A stretch of 64,000 nt of DNA from Dysgonomonas sp. UBA5412 (GTDB lineage: Bacteria > Bacteroidota > Bacteroidia > Bacteroidales > Dysgonomonadaceae). The notes under the pieces are model-generated. The model was not told where the DNA came from. It ran no database searches and saw only the letters and a list, made by a program, of their open reading frames with translations. Shown here piece after piece: positions 27,335 through 36,719 of the stretch (its first letter is position 1; each line of letters opens with the position of its first letter). The stretch is from assembly GCA_002409595.1 (NCBI GenBank), contig DHNQ01000029.1, positions 73,192-137,191 of the forward strand, read 5' to 3'. Both the position numbers and the translations under genes were made by a program.

Positions 27335-27797
27335 ACATTTTTAGAGAAAGGGATAGTTTAGATAGGCTGACACTATAGTCTCATCATATTTAACCATTGG
27401 CATTTCAATCATTTACAGATCACATCAGGTCTAAAAATAGGAATGGTTGTCTCACGACAACCAATCTTCACTCCTAACCATAAATCTAATACCATGAAAA
27501 ATACTTTACAAAGGTAAAGAGTATTTACCACACACACAAACAAAAAGTATATTAAAATAATAATTTAACATTATTATAATACATATACATCATATTGAAT
27601 ATCTTTTTTAATAACAACTAAACATTGTAACTACAATATGAATATTTAAATATTTTTTCACTTCACACCGAAAAACATTATGGCATCATTTTTGTTTCAA
27701 TATAATAGATAAAGAAAATTAAGGTTTTTATCTAAAACAGTTCTTAGAATAAACCTTATATTTGTAGTATTCGCATAAAACATCAAATAAGACGGTT
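27335..27797. other. Long AT-rich divergent gap before clpC, with an orphan hairpin
   Basis: This stretch of about 460 bases has no credible gene. It contains a perfect 8-base hairpin TGGTTGTC-TCAC-GACAACCA at 27444-27463 without a T-run, so it is not an ordinary terminator. The second half (27520-27750) is very AT-rich. The clpC promoter box is at its right end. Confidence 0.5.
27757..27764 (+). promoter_or_regulatory. -7 promoter box for clpC
   Basis: TATATTTG matches TAnnTTTG, 33 bases upstream of the clpC ATG. Confidence 0.55.
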
Positions 27798-30308
27798 ATG
27801 GAAAATAATTTTTCACCTAGAGTCCGCAAAATCATGGCTTATAGCCGCGAGGAGGCCGGACGTCTGCAAACCAGTTATCTTGCACCCGAACATTTGATGC
27901 TTGGACTTCTTCGTAATGGAGAGGGATTAGCCATACAGGCATTGAAGGATTTTGGTATTGATTTGGTAGAGTTAAAAGATAGTATAGACAATAACATATT
28001 AAAGCAACAGGAGGATGCATATCCAAACAGCGAAATAGTATTGAATAAAAGCACTGAAAAGATTCTAAAAATGAGTATTCTGGAAGCACGCTTAACTAAA
28101 AGTCAAGAAACTGACTCCGAGCATCTGCTTCTTGCCATACTTAAAGATCATGACAATAGTGCAGCTACGCTGTTAGAAGAATATCATATGGATTATAACG
28201 GAGCTTTCACCTATATTAAAAGTATGGGTGACATATTGCACAATTCGAACGAAACTCCTCGCATGGGAGCAGACTTCACCGATGACGAGGAAGAAGAGGA
28301 TGAAGCTATGAACAGCAACTCTAATGTAGGAACTCAACAACCCCGTCAGGCAACAGATACGCCGGTGCTGGATAATTTTGGCACGGACATGACTAAGGCT
28401 GCAATGGAGAACAGATTGGATCCTATTGTAGGTCGTGAGAAAGAAATAGAACGTCTGGCTCAAATACTTAGCCGACGCAAAAAGAACAATCCTATATTGA
28501 TTGGCGAACCGGGAGTCGGTAAGTCAGCAATAGTAGAAGGATTGGCCCTTCGCATTACCCAGAAAAAGGTATCACGCGTATTGTTCGACAAACGAGTTAT
28601 TGCCTTGGATATGGCATCAGTAGTAGCAGGAACAAAGTATAGAGGACAATTTGAAGAACGTATAAAAGCAATATTAAACGAATTATCAAAAAATCCGAAT
28701 ATTATATTGTTTATCGACGAAATTCATACAATTGTCGGAGCCGGTGGTGCAACAGGATCACTCGATGCCGCTAATATGCTGAAACCAGCTTTGGCTCGGG
28801 GAGAAATACAATGTATCGGTGCTACCACCTTAGACGAATATCGCAAGAATATTGAAAAGGACGGAGCATTGGAACGTCGTTTCCAAAAAGTATTGGTAGA
28901 TCCTACAACGGCAGACGAAACATTGCAGATATTGAATAATATCAAAGAACGCTACGAAGAGCATCATAATGTAAAATATACAGATGAAGCCCTACTAGCG
29001 TGTGTCAAATTGACTGACAGATATATTACAGATCGCAACTTCCCTGACAAGGCAATAGATGCACTGGATGAAGCCGGATCGCGTATGCATATAGCAAACA
29101 TACAAGTTCCGAAAGAGATTGAAGAAATCGAAGCTGAGCTAAAAAGTGTAATCGAACAAAAAGGTGAAGCAGTAAAAGCTCAAAAGTACGAGTTAGCTGC
29201 CAGCTTCAGAGACACACAGCGTCAGTTGATGTCAAAATTGGAAGAAGCAGAAGCTGCATGGAAAGCTTCTCTAAAAGAGAAACCTGAAACAGTAGATGCC
29301 GAAATGGTTTCGGAAGTAGTATCCATGATGTCCGGTGTACCTGTACAACGTATAGGAGAGTCGGAAGGAGCTAAGCTAATAGGCATGAAAGATAGCCTCA
29401 AGGCTGCAGTTATAGGTCAGGACGAAGCTGTTAATAAAATAGTAAAAGCAATACAACGAAACAGAATCGGGCTTAAAGACCCTAATCGTCCGATAGGTTC
29501 ATTTATGTTTCTTGGACCAACAGGGGTAGGTAAAACCCATCTGGCAAAAAAGATTGCAGAGCAGTTATTTGATTCGGCAGATGCCCTTATCCGTATAGAC
29601 ATGAGCGAATATATGGAGAAATTCAATGTATCGCGTTTGGTTGGAGCACCTCCGGGATATGTAGGATATGAAGAAGGAGGTTTGCTTAGTGAGAAAGTTC
29701 GCCGTAAACCATATTCAGTAATATTACTCGATGAAATAGAGAAAGCTCATCCTGATGTATTCAACATATTGCTTCAAGTAATGGATGAAGGACACTTGAC
29801 CGACAGCATGGGGCGCAAAGTAGACTTTAAGAATACGATTCTGATTATGACATCCAATGTGGGTACACGTCAACTAAAAGATTTTGGTGGAGGTATTGGT
29901 TTTAATAAACAATCGGCAGCTAATAGAGAATACTCAAGAAGTGTTTTACAAAAAGCTCTGAACAAAACATTCTCGCCGGAGTTTTTAAATCGTGTTGACG
30001 ATATTATTACATTTGATCAGTTAGATAAAACATCTATTGAAAAGATCATAGATATCGAACTAAACGGATTCTACAAGCGTATGACTGAGCTAGGATATAA
30101 CATAGACCTGAGTCAGGAAGCAAAAGACTTTCTTGCAGAAAAAGGATATGATGTACAATTTGGCGCTCGTCCGCTAAAGAGAGCTATTCAAAACTATGTA
30201 GAAGATGAGATAGCAGAGTTGGTATTATCCGGAGCTGTAAAAGAAGGTGGTACAATATCTTTTGAAGTAGATAAAGAAAATGATAAACTAAAGGCTTTGG
30301 CTAAATAA
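27798..30308 (+). CDS. clpC: ClpC-type AAA+ unfoldase
   Basis: An 836-residue class I Clp ATPase. Two N-terminal Clp repeats (1-145) open with FSPRVRKIMAYSREEA. The first AAA+ module has Walker A GEPGVGKS near 240 and FIDEIHTIVGAGG. The middle holds a UvrB-like coiled segment (around 440-475) as in ClpC and ClpA-like proteins. The second module has GPTGVGKTH near 576, DMSEYMEKFNVSRLVGAPPGYVGYEEGG and LLDEIEKAH. It unfolds proteins for the ClpP protease. No CtsR-like operator or CIRCE element was noticed, so its stress control is not evident. Confidence 0.95.
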   Translation: MENNFSPRVRKIMAYSREEAGRLQTSYLAPEHLMLGLLRNGEGLAIQALKDFGIDLVELKDSIDNNILKQQEDAYPNSEIVLNKSTEKILKMSILEARLTKSQETDSEHLLLAILKDHDNSAATLLEEYHMDYNGAFTYIKSMGDILHNSNETPRMGADFTDDEEEEDEAMNSNSNVGTQQPRQATDTPVLDNFGTDMTKAAMENRLDPIVGREKEIERLAQILSRRKKNNPILIGEPGVGKSAIVEGLALRITQKKVSRVLFDKRVIALDMASVVAGTKYRGQFEERIKAILNELSKNPNIILFIDEIHTIVGAGGATGSLDAANMLKPALARGEIQCIGATTLDEYRKNIEKDGALERRFQKVLVDPTTADETLQILNNIKERYEEHHNVKYTDEALLACVKLTDRYITDRNFPDKAIDALDEAGSRMHIANIQVPKEIEEIEAELKSVIEQKGEAVKAQKYELAASFRDTQRQLMSKLEEAEAAWKASLKEKPETVDAEMVSEVVSMMSGVPVQRIGESEGAKLIGMKDSLKAAVIGQDEAVNKIVKAIQRNRIGLKDPNRPIGSFMFLGPTGVGKTHLAKKIAEQLFDSADALIRIDMSEYMEKFNVSRLVGAPPGYVGYEEGGLLSEKVRRKPYSVILLDEIEKAHPDVFNILLQVMDEGHLTDSMGRKVDFKNTILIMTSNVGTRQLKDFGGGIGFNKQSAANREYSRSVLQKALNKTFSPEFLNRVDDIITFDQLDKTSIEKIIDIELNGFYKRMTELGYNIDLSQEAKDFLAEKGYDVQFGARPLKRAIQNYVEDEIAELVLSGAVKEGGTISFEVDKENDKLKALAK

Positions 30309-30325
30309 TTTATCTATAAATATGC

Positions 30326-30358
30326 AAAGAGGGACAAATTTGATTTGTCCCTCTTTTT
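30326..30358. terminator. Bidirectional terminator after clpC
   Basis: Fourteen-base arms (30326-30339 and 30343-30356; core GAGGGACAAAT/ATTTGTCCCTC) with T-run, between converging genes. Confidence 0.92.
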
Positions 30359-30961
30359 TTATTGCAAGTTCCGAAGATGTCTTAACAATTCTTCTTTCAT
30401 AACAGTAACTTTCAAACCAACTGAATCATTAGCCTTCTGAAAGTCAGAATCATCATCCAACTTTCTATGTCGACGAACAAATTCATCTATACTGTCAGTT
30501 TCTTTATATCCTTCAAATATCCGTTCCTTAGCAATCCGTGCTTTATCCACAATCAGAGCTATATCCGCTAATACAGGAATGAGAGTCAGAGCCTGTAAAA
30601 CATCTTTTAGCAATTGAAAATCGAGAGAAACACAAAAATCATCCGACTCTACAATATGTAACCATTGCAATACACATCTGATTCCTTCTTTTGAAACACC
30701 TTGTATAGGATTATAATGCTTATCATACAAATCTTCACGAATAGCCGATACAGTCCTATTAAAATCATTTTTCTCAGCTTCATAATACTGGGTAGCCATC
30801 TGCTCATCACATCCGGTCATCTGTACAATTTCTTTTATAGATTTGGCTTTGAACAAGTAAATACACTTTTCTATATCTCCATCATTCTCCCGCAACAGTT
30901 GCAAAGCTTCTGTGATAGGTATAGGTAGAACTTTTCGTAATTCTTTTATTTTATCTGTCAT
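30359..30961 (-). CDS. Hypothetical protein with UBA/TS-N-like N-terminal domain
   Basis: A 200-residue soluble protein. The first 45 residues (ELRKVLPIPITEALQLL, then NDGDIEKCIYLF) have the pattern of the three-helix UBA/TS-N fold that EF-Ts uses to bind EF-Tu: K-E-L-R, a conserved P-I/M-x-x-A and a D-I-E-K-A-like helix. The rest is helical with no recognised domain. The frame extends to 30994, but a TATCTTTG box (30977-30984) lies inside that extension, so ATG 30961 is chosen. A role near translation elongation is a guess from the fold. Confidence 0.65.
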   Translation of the reverse strand: MTDKIKELRKVLPIPITEALQLLRENDGDIEKCIYLFKAKSIKEIVQMTGCDEQMATQYYEAEKNDFNRTVSAIREDLYDKHYNPIQGVSKEGIRCVLQWLHIVESDDFCVSLDFQLLKDVLQALTLIPVLADIALIVDKARIAKERIFEGYKETDSIDEFVRRHRKLDDDSDFQKANDSVGLKVTVMKEELLRHLRNLQ

Positions 30962-30976
30962 TTTATATTTTTTGAA

Positions 30977-30984
30977 CAAAGATA
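30977..30984 (-). promoter_or_regulatory. -7 promoter box for the UBA/TS-N-like gene
   Basis: Minus-strand TATCTTTG, 15 bases before ATG 30961; it decides the start of this gene. Confidence 0.6.
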
Positions 30985-31001
30985 GTAAAAGCAATAAATA
31001 C

Positions 31002-31009
31002 TATCTTTA
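31002..31009 (+). promoter_or_regulatory. -7-like box for the creatininase-family gene
   Basis: TATCTTTA, one mismatch to TAnnTTTG, 22 bases before ATG 31032. It forms a compact back-to-back promoter pair with the box at 30977. Confidence 0.4.
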
Positions 31010-31031
31010 TAGATATTTAAAACCAAACTTA

Positions 31032-31790
31032 ATGATGAATTCTCAATTTGACATATTAACTGCAATATATAACGATACTAAAGATCAGCAATATAAATAT
31101 GCCGTTCTTCCCTGGGGAGCAACAGAGCCTCACAATTATCATTTGCCTTATCTCACCGATTGCTACTTATCGCATGGCATATCGGTAGATGCTGTGGTTA
31201 AGACATACCGCAAAGCCGGAATAAAAGGAATGGTGTTACCTCCAATACCTTTCGGATCTCAGAATCCGGGTCAAAGAGAACTTCCATTTTGCCTCCACAC
31301 AAGATATGAAACTCAAAGAGCCATTTTAGGCGACATAGTTTCTTCGCTAAACTATCAAGGTATAACAACATTAATAATTGTGAACGGGCACGGAGGTAAT
31401 AACTTTAAGAATATGATACGGGACTTAGCCGTAGACTATCCCGATTTTCTTATTGCCACAAGTGACTGGTTTGCCTTAACTCCTCAGAAAGAGTTTTTTG
31501 ACGAAATAGATGACCATGCCGGAGAAATGGAAACATCGGCAATGATGCATTATCACCCAGAACTAGTTGATCTCAACCTTGCCGGAAGCGGAAAATATAC
31601 TCCTTTCAGTTCGCAATCTCTTGTAGACAAGACAGGTTGGATACCTCGCAACTGGGCAAAGGTATCGGAAGATACAGGTATCGGAAATCCCCAAAAGTCT
31701 ACTGCTGAAAAGGGTGCAAGATGTGCCGATTTTGCCAGCGAAAAATTGTCTGATCTATTTATCGACTTGGCAAATAGGGATATTTATTAA
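31032..31790 (+). CDS. Creatininase-family amidohydrolase
   Basis: A 252-residue protein with the metal-site motifs of the creatininase/ArfB family: LPWGATEPHNYHLPYLTD (Glu and two His), VNGHGGNN and DDHAGEMETSAM (Asp/His/Glu). Members hydrolyse creatinine or the formamides of flavin and mycofactocin pathways; the true substrate here is not evident. The frame is open 40 codons further upstream, overlapping the divergent gene and both promoter boxes, so the ATG at 31032 or 31035 is used. No pathway partner is adjacent. Confidence 0.85.
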   Translation: MMNSQFDILTAIYNDTKDQQYKYAVLPWGATEPHNYHLPYLTDCYLSHGISVDAVVKTYRKAGIKGMVLPPIPFGSQNPGQRELPFCLHTRYETQRAILGDIVSSLNYQGITTLIIVNGHGGNNFKNMIRDLAVDYPDFLIATSDWFALTPQKEFFDEIDDHAGEMETSAMMHYHPELVDLNLAGSGKYTPFSSQSLVDKTGWIPRNWAKVSEDTGIGNPQKSTAEKGARCADFASEKLSDLFIDLANRDIY

Positions 31791-31809
31791 CCGAAGCAAC
31801 TATCTTGTA

Positions 31810-32427
31810 TTATTTGCCTAACAGCGATCTGTATTTTTCTAAAGATTCATACTGTTCATATCCGCCTAAGTCCATTACAACAGTAGCTTCGATAGGTTTC
31901 CACTCACTATTCTCTAATTTATACAAATACATTTCGTATGGCATAGATACAACATATTCGCCCTTTGTAGATGCAGTATTCACAGTGAGATATTGCGCCG
32001 GAATAAAACGTCCTATTATATCAAAATCAGACAGATCTAAACCGGTTCTTATTTTCCAATTTATTTTTTTGACTGCATCATCATCATAATATAAGTTGCC
32101 TAATGAATCTTCTGACAGTTTGACATTATTCTTCTTATCAAAGTCTTTATATATCTCGTGTACTTCTTTCGTCTTAGGAATATACAATATCGAATATTGC
32201 CCCTCCCCTTCTCTCATATAGACAGAAGAAGGAATATCCATCATCAGATCGACCAACAAATCCTGACTTAAATCAAAACGCTGAGCTATCTCCTCGCTTG
32301 TAAGCTCTTTAGCAGTGTTTGCTTGTGTTGTTTTGCTTTGATCTGCATTGTCTTGCTTTTTACTATTTCCACACGAGGATACCCCCACAATGAAGATACT
32401 CGCTAATACGATTCCTTTAAATTTCAT
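31810..32427 (-). CDS. Hypothetical lipoprotein
   Basis: A 205-residue protein with a lipoprotein signal (MKFKGIVLASIFIVGVSSCG, lipobox VSSC). A Gln/Lys/Asn/Thr-rich linker follows and then a mixed region with no known motif. The frame can be extended by three codons to a TTG that overlaps the stop of the upstream helicase gene, but the ATG at 32427, five bases after that stop, is more likely. It is the last gene after SUI1 and the RecB-like helicase, and the coupling to them may be incidental. Confidence 0.75.
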   Translation of the reverse strand: MKFKGIVLASIFIVGVSSCGNSKKQDNADQSKTTQANTAKELTSEEIAQRFDLSQDLLVDLMMDIPSSVYMREGEGQYSILYIPKTKEVHEIYKDFDKKNNVKLSEDSLGNLYYDDDAVKKINWKIRTGLDLSDFDIIGRFIPAQYLTVNTASTKGEYVVSMPYEMYLYKLENSEWKPIEATVVMDLGGYEQYESLEKYRSLLGK

Positions 32428-32432
32428 ATAGT

Positions 32433-35400
32433 TCAAATTTCTATTACTTTACCTAATTTTATATAACAAATATAGCCTTTTACATTATCATAACCCATCT
32501 TACGTACCTGATCCGTATAATATTTAACTTGTCGGATATATTTACGATCTTCTTTTTCTCCAAATTTATAATCTATGACTACCACTTCATCTTCCTTGAT
32601 CATAACCCTATCAGGGCGGCTAAATGTACCTTTGGGTTGTAATATCTGTACTTCATTCAATATGCGGTATTCACCCGAATACCATGAAGCCACTAACGGC
32701 TCTGACAGATAATCGGACAACAGCCTTTTTATCTCTGATTTTTCATCCTGAGTTATATCGCCCGATATATGATAAGTCTCAATGGCATCCTCAATATCAG
32801 CCGTAGTCTGTATCTTGCTAACTATCTCATGCATAAGAGTTCCATAGTCACGCTGCCCTGAATTAGTGAAATAATACTTATTCTTCAATAACAGCCTCAC
32901 CCTATCTTCGTACGGAACACTCGACAATCCATCTACATTAATTTCTTCGGTCACAGACGGTTTAATCTTCTTTACAGGCAGATACCCGGCTCCAAGATCA
33001 AAAAGCCCCGTCTCTTCATCCAAATATTGCGTCAGATCAATAAGCTCCCTATCGGATGTGGATAGATCAGTCGTAGAATTGACACAAGCCCAAAGAAGAG
33101 AGGATATATTTGTCACATCGTTTTTCTTTGGCTTGGGAGCAAAGGCTATTAATTCATTTTTAGCACGGGTAAAGGCTACATAAAGCACATTTATATTATC
33201 AATAAAAGCATGCAATCGCTCATCAAAATATTCATAGTCAAAAATCGTATTCTTCAATTTCTGCGAATACTTTACAGGTACAAGATGCAATTTATCGAAC
33301 GGCTCTACTTGTGGATGACACCAAAGAATGGTTGTCAATTTATGATCTATTTCCCAATTGCAAAAAGGAAGCAGCACAACATCAAACCCCAACCCTTTCG
33401 ATTTATGTATTGTCATTATCCGAATGGCATCTTGTCCATCGGGGGTGAAAATAGTTTTATTCGAACCGATTTCGTCCCACCATTTTAAGAAGGCATCGAG
33501 ATCGGAAGAGTTACGAACAGTGAAATCGAGTACCATATCTAAAAACGACTGTATATATATCTGTTCGTTGTCTTCCATTGCATTGCGGAAGAGTTCAAAT
33601 ATCTCTTCCGTCATTTCATATAGAGGCAATTCTCGGATACGGTTCAACACGACTACTACTTCATCAGGCAGATCTTCTTTGGCAGAGAAGTATTTCAACA
33701 GTGCATCCTCAGCATTCAGCTGATTGCTATACTTAAAATATTCATATACGGCTAGAGCCTTCAAAGAAGTATCGAGAGGGTTATGCAGATATTTGAGCAA
33801 AGCTACAATCAGCTTAATACTTTTAGAGTTACTAACAAATAAAGCTTCGTCTGATATTATATCATAACGGTAACGCGAGTCAGGATGCTGATTCTTATAC
33901 TCCAGCAGACAGTTAGCCACATCTGCCCCCTCCTTCTTGGTACGCACTAATATGGCTATATCCTTCAGGCTGTAACCTCTATCCTGCAACTCTTCAATTT
34001 GCAGCGGAAGCTGCTCCAAGACGTAGTCTTGCCATGTATATTCGTCTGTATCCACAAACTCTACTTTCACATGCCCCAAATTGCCTTTACGACTATCAGG
34101 CATATATTGATAAAGGTCGCCGTACGCTTTTTTTATACGAGTAGTAAATGGCGTCAGGCGCTTATCGTCAGTATCGGATAAGGCACTATTGTAAGTATCT
34201 TGGAGCAGATTTGCTCCGAGAGTAAAGACAGCATTATTGAAAGCAATAACGTTGTACGCACTTCGCCAATTGGCATCCAACGTTTCATGGTCAATGCCTT
34301 CTGTCAAGAAATCCTGATCAAGTTGCTCATCTAATAATTTCCAATCAGAGTTTCGCCACCGATAGATACTTTGCTTCACATCGCCTACTATAAAGTTCTG
34401 GTTTCCACTGCCGAGACTATCACGCACCAAGGGCAGAAAATTTTGCCATTGCATACCCGATGTATCCTGAAACTCGTCTATCATATAGTTATTGATACGC
34501 AAACCAACTTTCTCGTATATAAAAGGAGATTCATTACCCTCTATTATACGATTCAACAGTTCGGTAGTATCGGATATGAGCATCATATTATTTTCTGCTG
34601 CATATTCGCGTATCTTCTTATCCACGTCACCGAGAATACCTAATGTAAAGAAATATCGGTTTATTTCATACGCAGTCTGATATGTGCGCGAATTGTCGTA
34701 ATGATAAATTATATCACACACACAACTATTAAGCTCGGGATAGGCATCTTCGATTTTAGCCTTTACAGCAGTTCCCGTTTTTGCAGTGTACCAATTTGGC
34801 ACCTCATCTGCCAACGAGCGGAAGGTATTTGTAGGTTCATCAATAGCACCATTCGCCCACTTGAGAAAGCTGAAAAAGGGAGAACGTGTACCACCCTTAA
34901 AATCTTCCGGTCTCAAGTCGTAACGAGTCATTATATTGAGAGCCTTTTCCCCTATTTGCTGAGAGGTAGTTTCAAAAACCTGAATGATCGCAAACAGCAT
35001 ATCTTTGTAATCGGTCATCAAGCCTTTATCAGTAATATCAGCCTGTACCTGATTGCTATATGCCTTATAGCTTTCCTTAAATATTTCTTTTGACAAAGAC
35101 TGTATGTCTGCTCGTATATTCCATGTTTCGCCGTTTTCAACCTTTTCTTCCGAAAAGCGAATCAGCCAATCCAGCAAGAGTTTATTATCGGTACGTTCCA
35201 GATCATAAAGCATGGAGTCGATAGCTTCTCCCAGAACCTTGTCCGTATCCAATTCGACATTATAACCTCCGCCTAAACCGATTTCACGAGTGAAGGCTCG
35301 CATTGTCTGCTGAAAGAATTTATCAATCGTACTGACCGAAAATGCAGAATAGTCATGTAGTATGCTGATGAGAACATCGCGAGATTGCTTGCGCACCTGC

Positions 35401-35672
35401 TCCTCATTAAGATTGTATTTTTGGCAGAGTAAGACTGTATAGTCAGACTCCCTATTCATAGCTAGGTTTGCTAATTCGGCTATGATACGGGTCTTCATCT
35501 CGTCAGTAGCCTTGTTAGTAAAAGTTACAGCCAGAATATGCCTATATGCAGATGGTGCAGAAAAAAGAAGACACAAATATTCGGCTGTCAGCCGATGTGT
35601 CTTACCCGAACCTGCCGAAGCTTTAAATACATGCAGATTTACATTATCTTCAAATAATGCGTGCTTTTGCAT
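32433..35672 (-). CDS. UvrD/RecB-like helicase-nuclease (AddA type)
   Basis: A 1079-residue SF1A helicase with a C-terminal nuclease. Motifs in order: ASAGSGKT at 18-25, TFTNKATDEM, DEFQDTSGMQW, GDVKQSIYRWR, DANWRSAY, IMTIHKSKGLGFD, YVAFTRAKNE, and then the PD-(D/E)XK core with PDRVMI, VVVIDYKFG near 1034 and Q-x3-Y in QVKYY. This is the layout of AddA/RecB, which resects double-strand DNA ends for recombination and degrades linear foreign DNA. Bacteroidales usually encode an AddB-like nuclease partner next to it; none is here, so the partner must be elsewhere or absent. It overlaps the SUI1 gene by 23 bases. Confidence 0.9.
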   Translation of the reverse strand: MQKHALFEDNVNLHVFKASAGSGKTHRLTAEYLCLLFSAPSAYRHILAVTFTNKATDEMKTRIIAELANLAMNRESDYTVLLCQKYNLNEEQVRKQSRDVLISILHDYSAFSVSTIDKFFQQTMRAFTREIGLGGGYNVELDTDKVLGEAIDSMLYDLERTDNKLLLDWLIRFSEEKVENGETWNIRADIQSLSKEIFKESYKAYSNQVQADITDKGLMTDYKDMLFAIIQVFETTSQQIGEKALNIMTRYDLRPEDFKGGTRSPFFSFLKWANGAIDEPTNTFRSLADEVPNWYTAKTGTAVKAKIEDAYPELNSCVCDIIYHYDNSRTYQTAYEINRYFFTLGILGDVDKKIREYAAENNMMLISDTTELLNRIIEGNESPFIYEKVGLRINNYMIDEFQDTSGMQWQNFLPLVRDSLGSGNQNFIVGDVKQSIYRWRNSDWKLLDEQLDQDFLTEGIDHETLDANWRSAYNVIAFNNAVFTLGANLLQDTYNSALSDTDDKRLTPFTTRIKKAYGDLYQYMPDSRKGNLGHVKVEFVDTDEYTWQDYVLEQLPLQIEELQDRGYSLKDIAILVRTKKEGADVANCLLEYKNQHPDSRYRYDIISDEALFVSNSKSIKLIVALLKYLHNPLDTSLKALAVYEYFKYSNQLNAEDALLKYFSAKEDLPDEVVVVLNRIRELPLYEMTEEIFELFRNAMEDNEQIYIQSFLDMVLDFTVRNSSDLDAFLKWWDEIGSNKTIFTPDGQDAIRIMTIHKSKGLGFDVVLLPFCNWEIDHKLTTILWCHPQVEPFDKLHLVPVKYSQKLKNTIFDYEYFDERLHAFIDNINVLYVAFTRAKNELIAFAPKPKKNDVTNISSLLWACVNSTTDLSTSDRELIDLTQYLDEETGLFDLGAGYLPVKKIKPSVTEEINVDGLSSVPYEDRVRLLLKNKYYFTNSGQRDYGTLMHEIVSKIQTTADIEDAIETYHISGDITQDEKSEIKRLLSDYLSEPLVASWYSGEYRILNEVQILQPKGTFSRPDRVMIKEDEVVVIDYKFGEKEDRKYIRQVKYYTDQVRKMGYDNVKGYICYIKLGKVIEI

Positions 35673-35988
35673 AGCCCTCCTTTTGCAAGAGTTCCAGTAT
35701 CTTGTTTCTAAAATCTCCCTGAATAATTATTTCTCCGTCCTTTGCCGATCCACCTACTCCACACTTTACTTTCAGCAACTTACCCAACGTCTCTAAATCT
35801 TCGGTAGTACCTGTAAATCCGGTAATCAGCGACACAGCTTTTCCCTTACGATTACGCTTATCAAGCGAAATGCGAAGCTGTTGCTTTTCTTTGGGCAAAG
35901 TATCTTGTTCCTCTTCGCCGTCTGTTTCATATTTAAAGTCCGGATTGGTAGAATAAACCACATTCAGACGATCTTTCCAGTCGCTCAT
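35650..35988 (-). CDS. yciH: SUI1/YciH translation initiation factor-like protein
   Basis: A 112-residue protein. The C-terminal two thirds is the SUI1 (eIF1) fold: LRISLDKRNRKGKAVSLITGF, LKVKCGVGGSAKDGEIIIQGD and a closing helix. Bacterial YciH can bind the small subunit and affect initiation fidelity. Its stop codon lies 23 bases inside the helicase gene, so the two are probably translationally coupled even though their jobs look unrelated. Confidence 0.93.
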   Translation of the reverse strand: MSDWKDRLNVVYSTNPDFKYETDGEEEQDTLPKEKQQLRISLDKRNRKGKAVSLITGFTGTTEDLETLGKLLKVKCGVGGSAKDGEIIIQGDFRNKILELLQKEGYAKARII

Positions 35989-36012
35989 ATTTTCTTTTTA
36001 CTAAAGGGGTGA

Positions 36013-36020
36013 CAAAGATA
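36013..36020 (-). promoter_or_regulatory. -7 promoter box for the yciH-helicase-lipoprotein unit
   Basis: Minus-strand TATCTTTG, 24 bases before the yciH ATG. Confidence 0.55.
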
Positions 36021-36040
36021 ATTGATTTTTCAATACAAAA

Positions 36041-36520
36041 TCAATCTTGCATTTTTTTGAACATTTCATCAAAAGCAGCTCTATCAAAAGCTTTGTATTG
36101 GGGCTTGGTTGGCACATAGTCATCGTCATCCCACAAGGTACTTGTAATCATCAGATCGGCGCTGTATCGGTTGCACGCAATAGGCACATTGTGTACACGG
36201 CACTGACGAAGGAGCATCATTATATCTGCCTCGTGTGGTTGCGGGTTAAGGTCGTCTATCAAGAAGATAGCCAAATCGACTTCCTGACGAACCACCATAG
36301 CTGCAATTTCGGCATCTCCACCCAAAGGCCCTGAATTCATACGAGTGATATCGGCATGGATACCTTTTTCTTCAAAAGCTTCTTTTACCAATGCTCCGGT
36401 AGTTCCGGTACAAACAAGATGATGTCGAGCCAAAAAGTCTGAGTTATAATAACACCATTCTACCATGTCTGCTTTGCGGTGGTCGTGTGCCACAAGGGCT
36501 ATTGTTAATCTTTTTTTCAT
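36041..36520 (-). CDS. mgsA: Methylglyoxal synthase
   Basis: A 159-residue enzyme that converts dihydroxyacetone phosphate to methylglyoxal and phosphate, a bypass used under phosphate limitation or sugar overflow. Phosphate-binding TGTTGALV, the catalytic Asp in SGPLGGDAEIA, FLIDDLNPQPHEADI and the late HNVPIACNRYSADLM are all the conserved family segments. A perfect -7 box is 100 bases upstream (36620-36627). The gene ends 20 bases before that of the yciH promoter box. Confidence 0.96.
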   Translation of the reverse strand: MKKRLTIALVAHDHRKADMVEWCYYNSDFLARHHLVCTGTTGALVKEAFEEKGIHADITRMNSGPLGGDAEIAAMVVRQEVDLAIFLIDDLNPQPHEADIMMLLRQCRVHNVPIACNRYSADLMITSTLWDDDDYVPTKPQYKAFDRAAFDEMFKKMQD

Positions 36521-36619
36521 TTCCGTTCTTTTTTAATGATAGTTCTTAATCTAAAAATAAAGAGTAAGACGGTATCGGATTGTACCCGAAAAGGATATAA
36601 GATGCTGCCTTACTATTTC

Positions 36620-36627
36620 CAAAGATA
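36620..36627 (-). promoter_or_regulatory. -7 promoter box for mgsA
   Basis: Minus-strand TATCTTTG matches TAnnTTTG; the implied leader is about 95 bases long. Confidence 0.45.
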
Positions 36628-36719
36628 AGACTTTTATGTTTCTTTTTAATGAAGAAGCGGTTAAAATAGTTAATTGAACCAGCCCATAAATACAACTTGA
36701 AAAGACACTAGAATTTTAC

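Noticed and set aside
27339..27797. tRNA or other structural RNA gene in the gap before clpC
   Set aside because: No cloverleaf, no TTC-loop sequence and mostly AT; only the short hairpin stands out.
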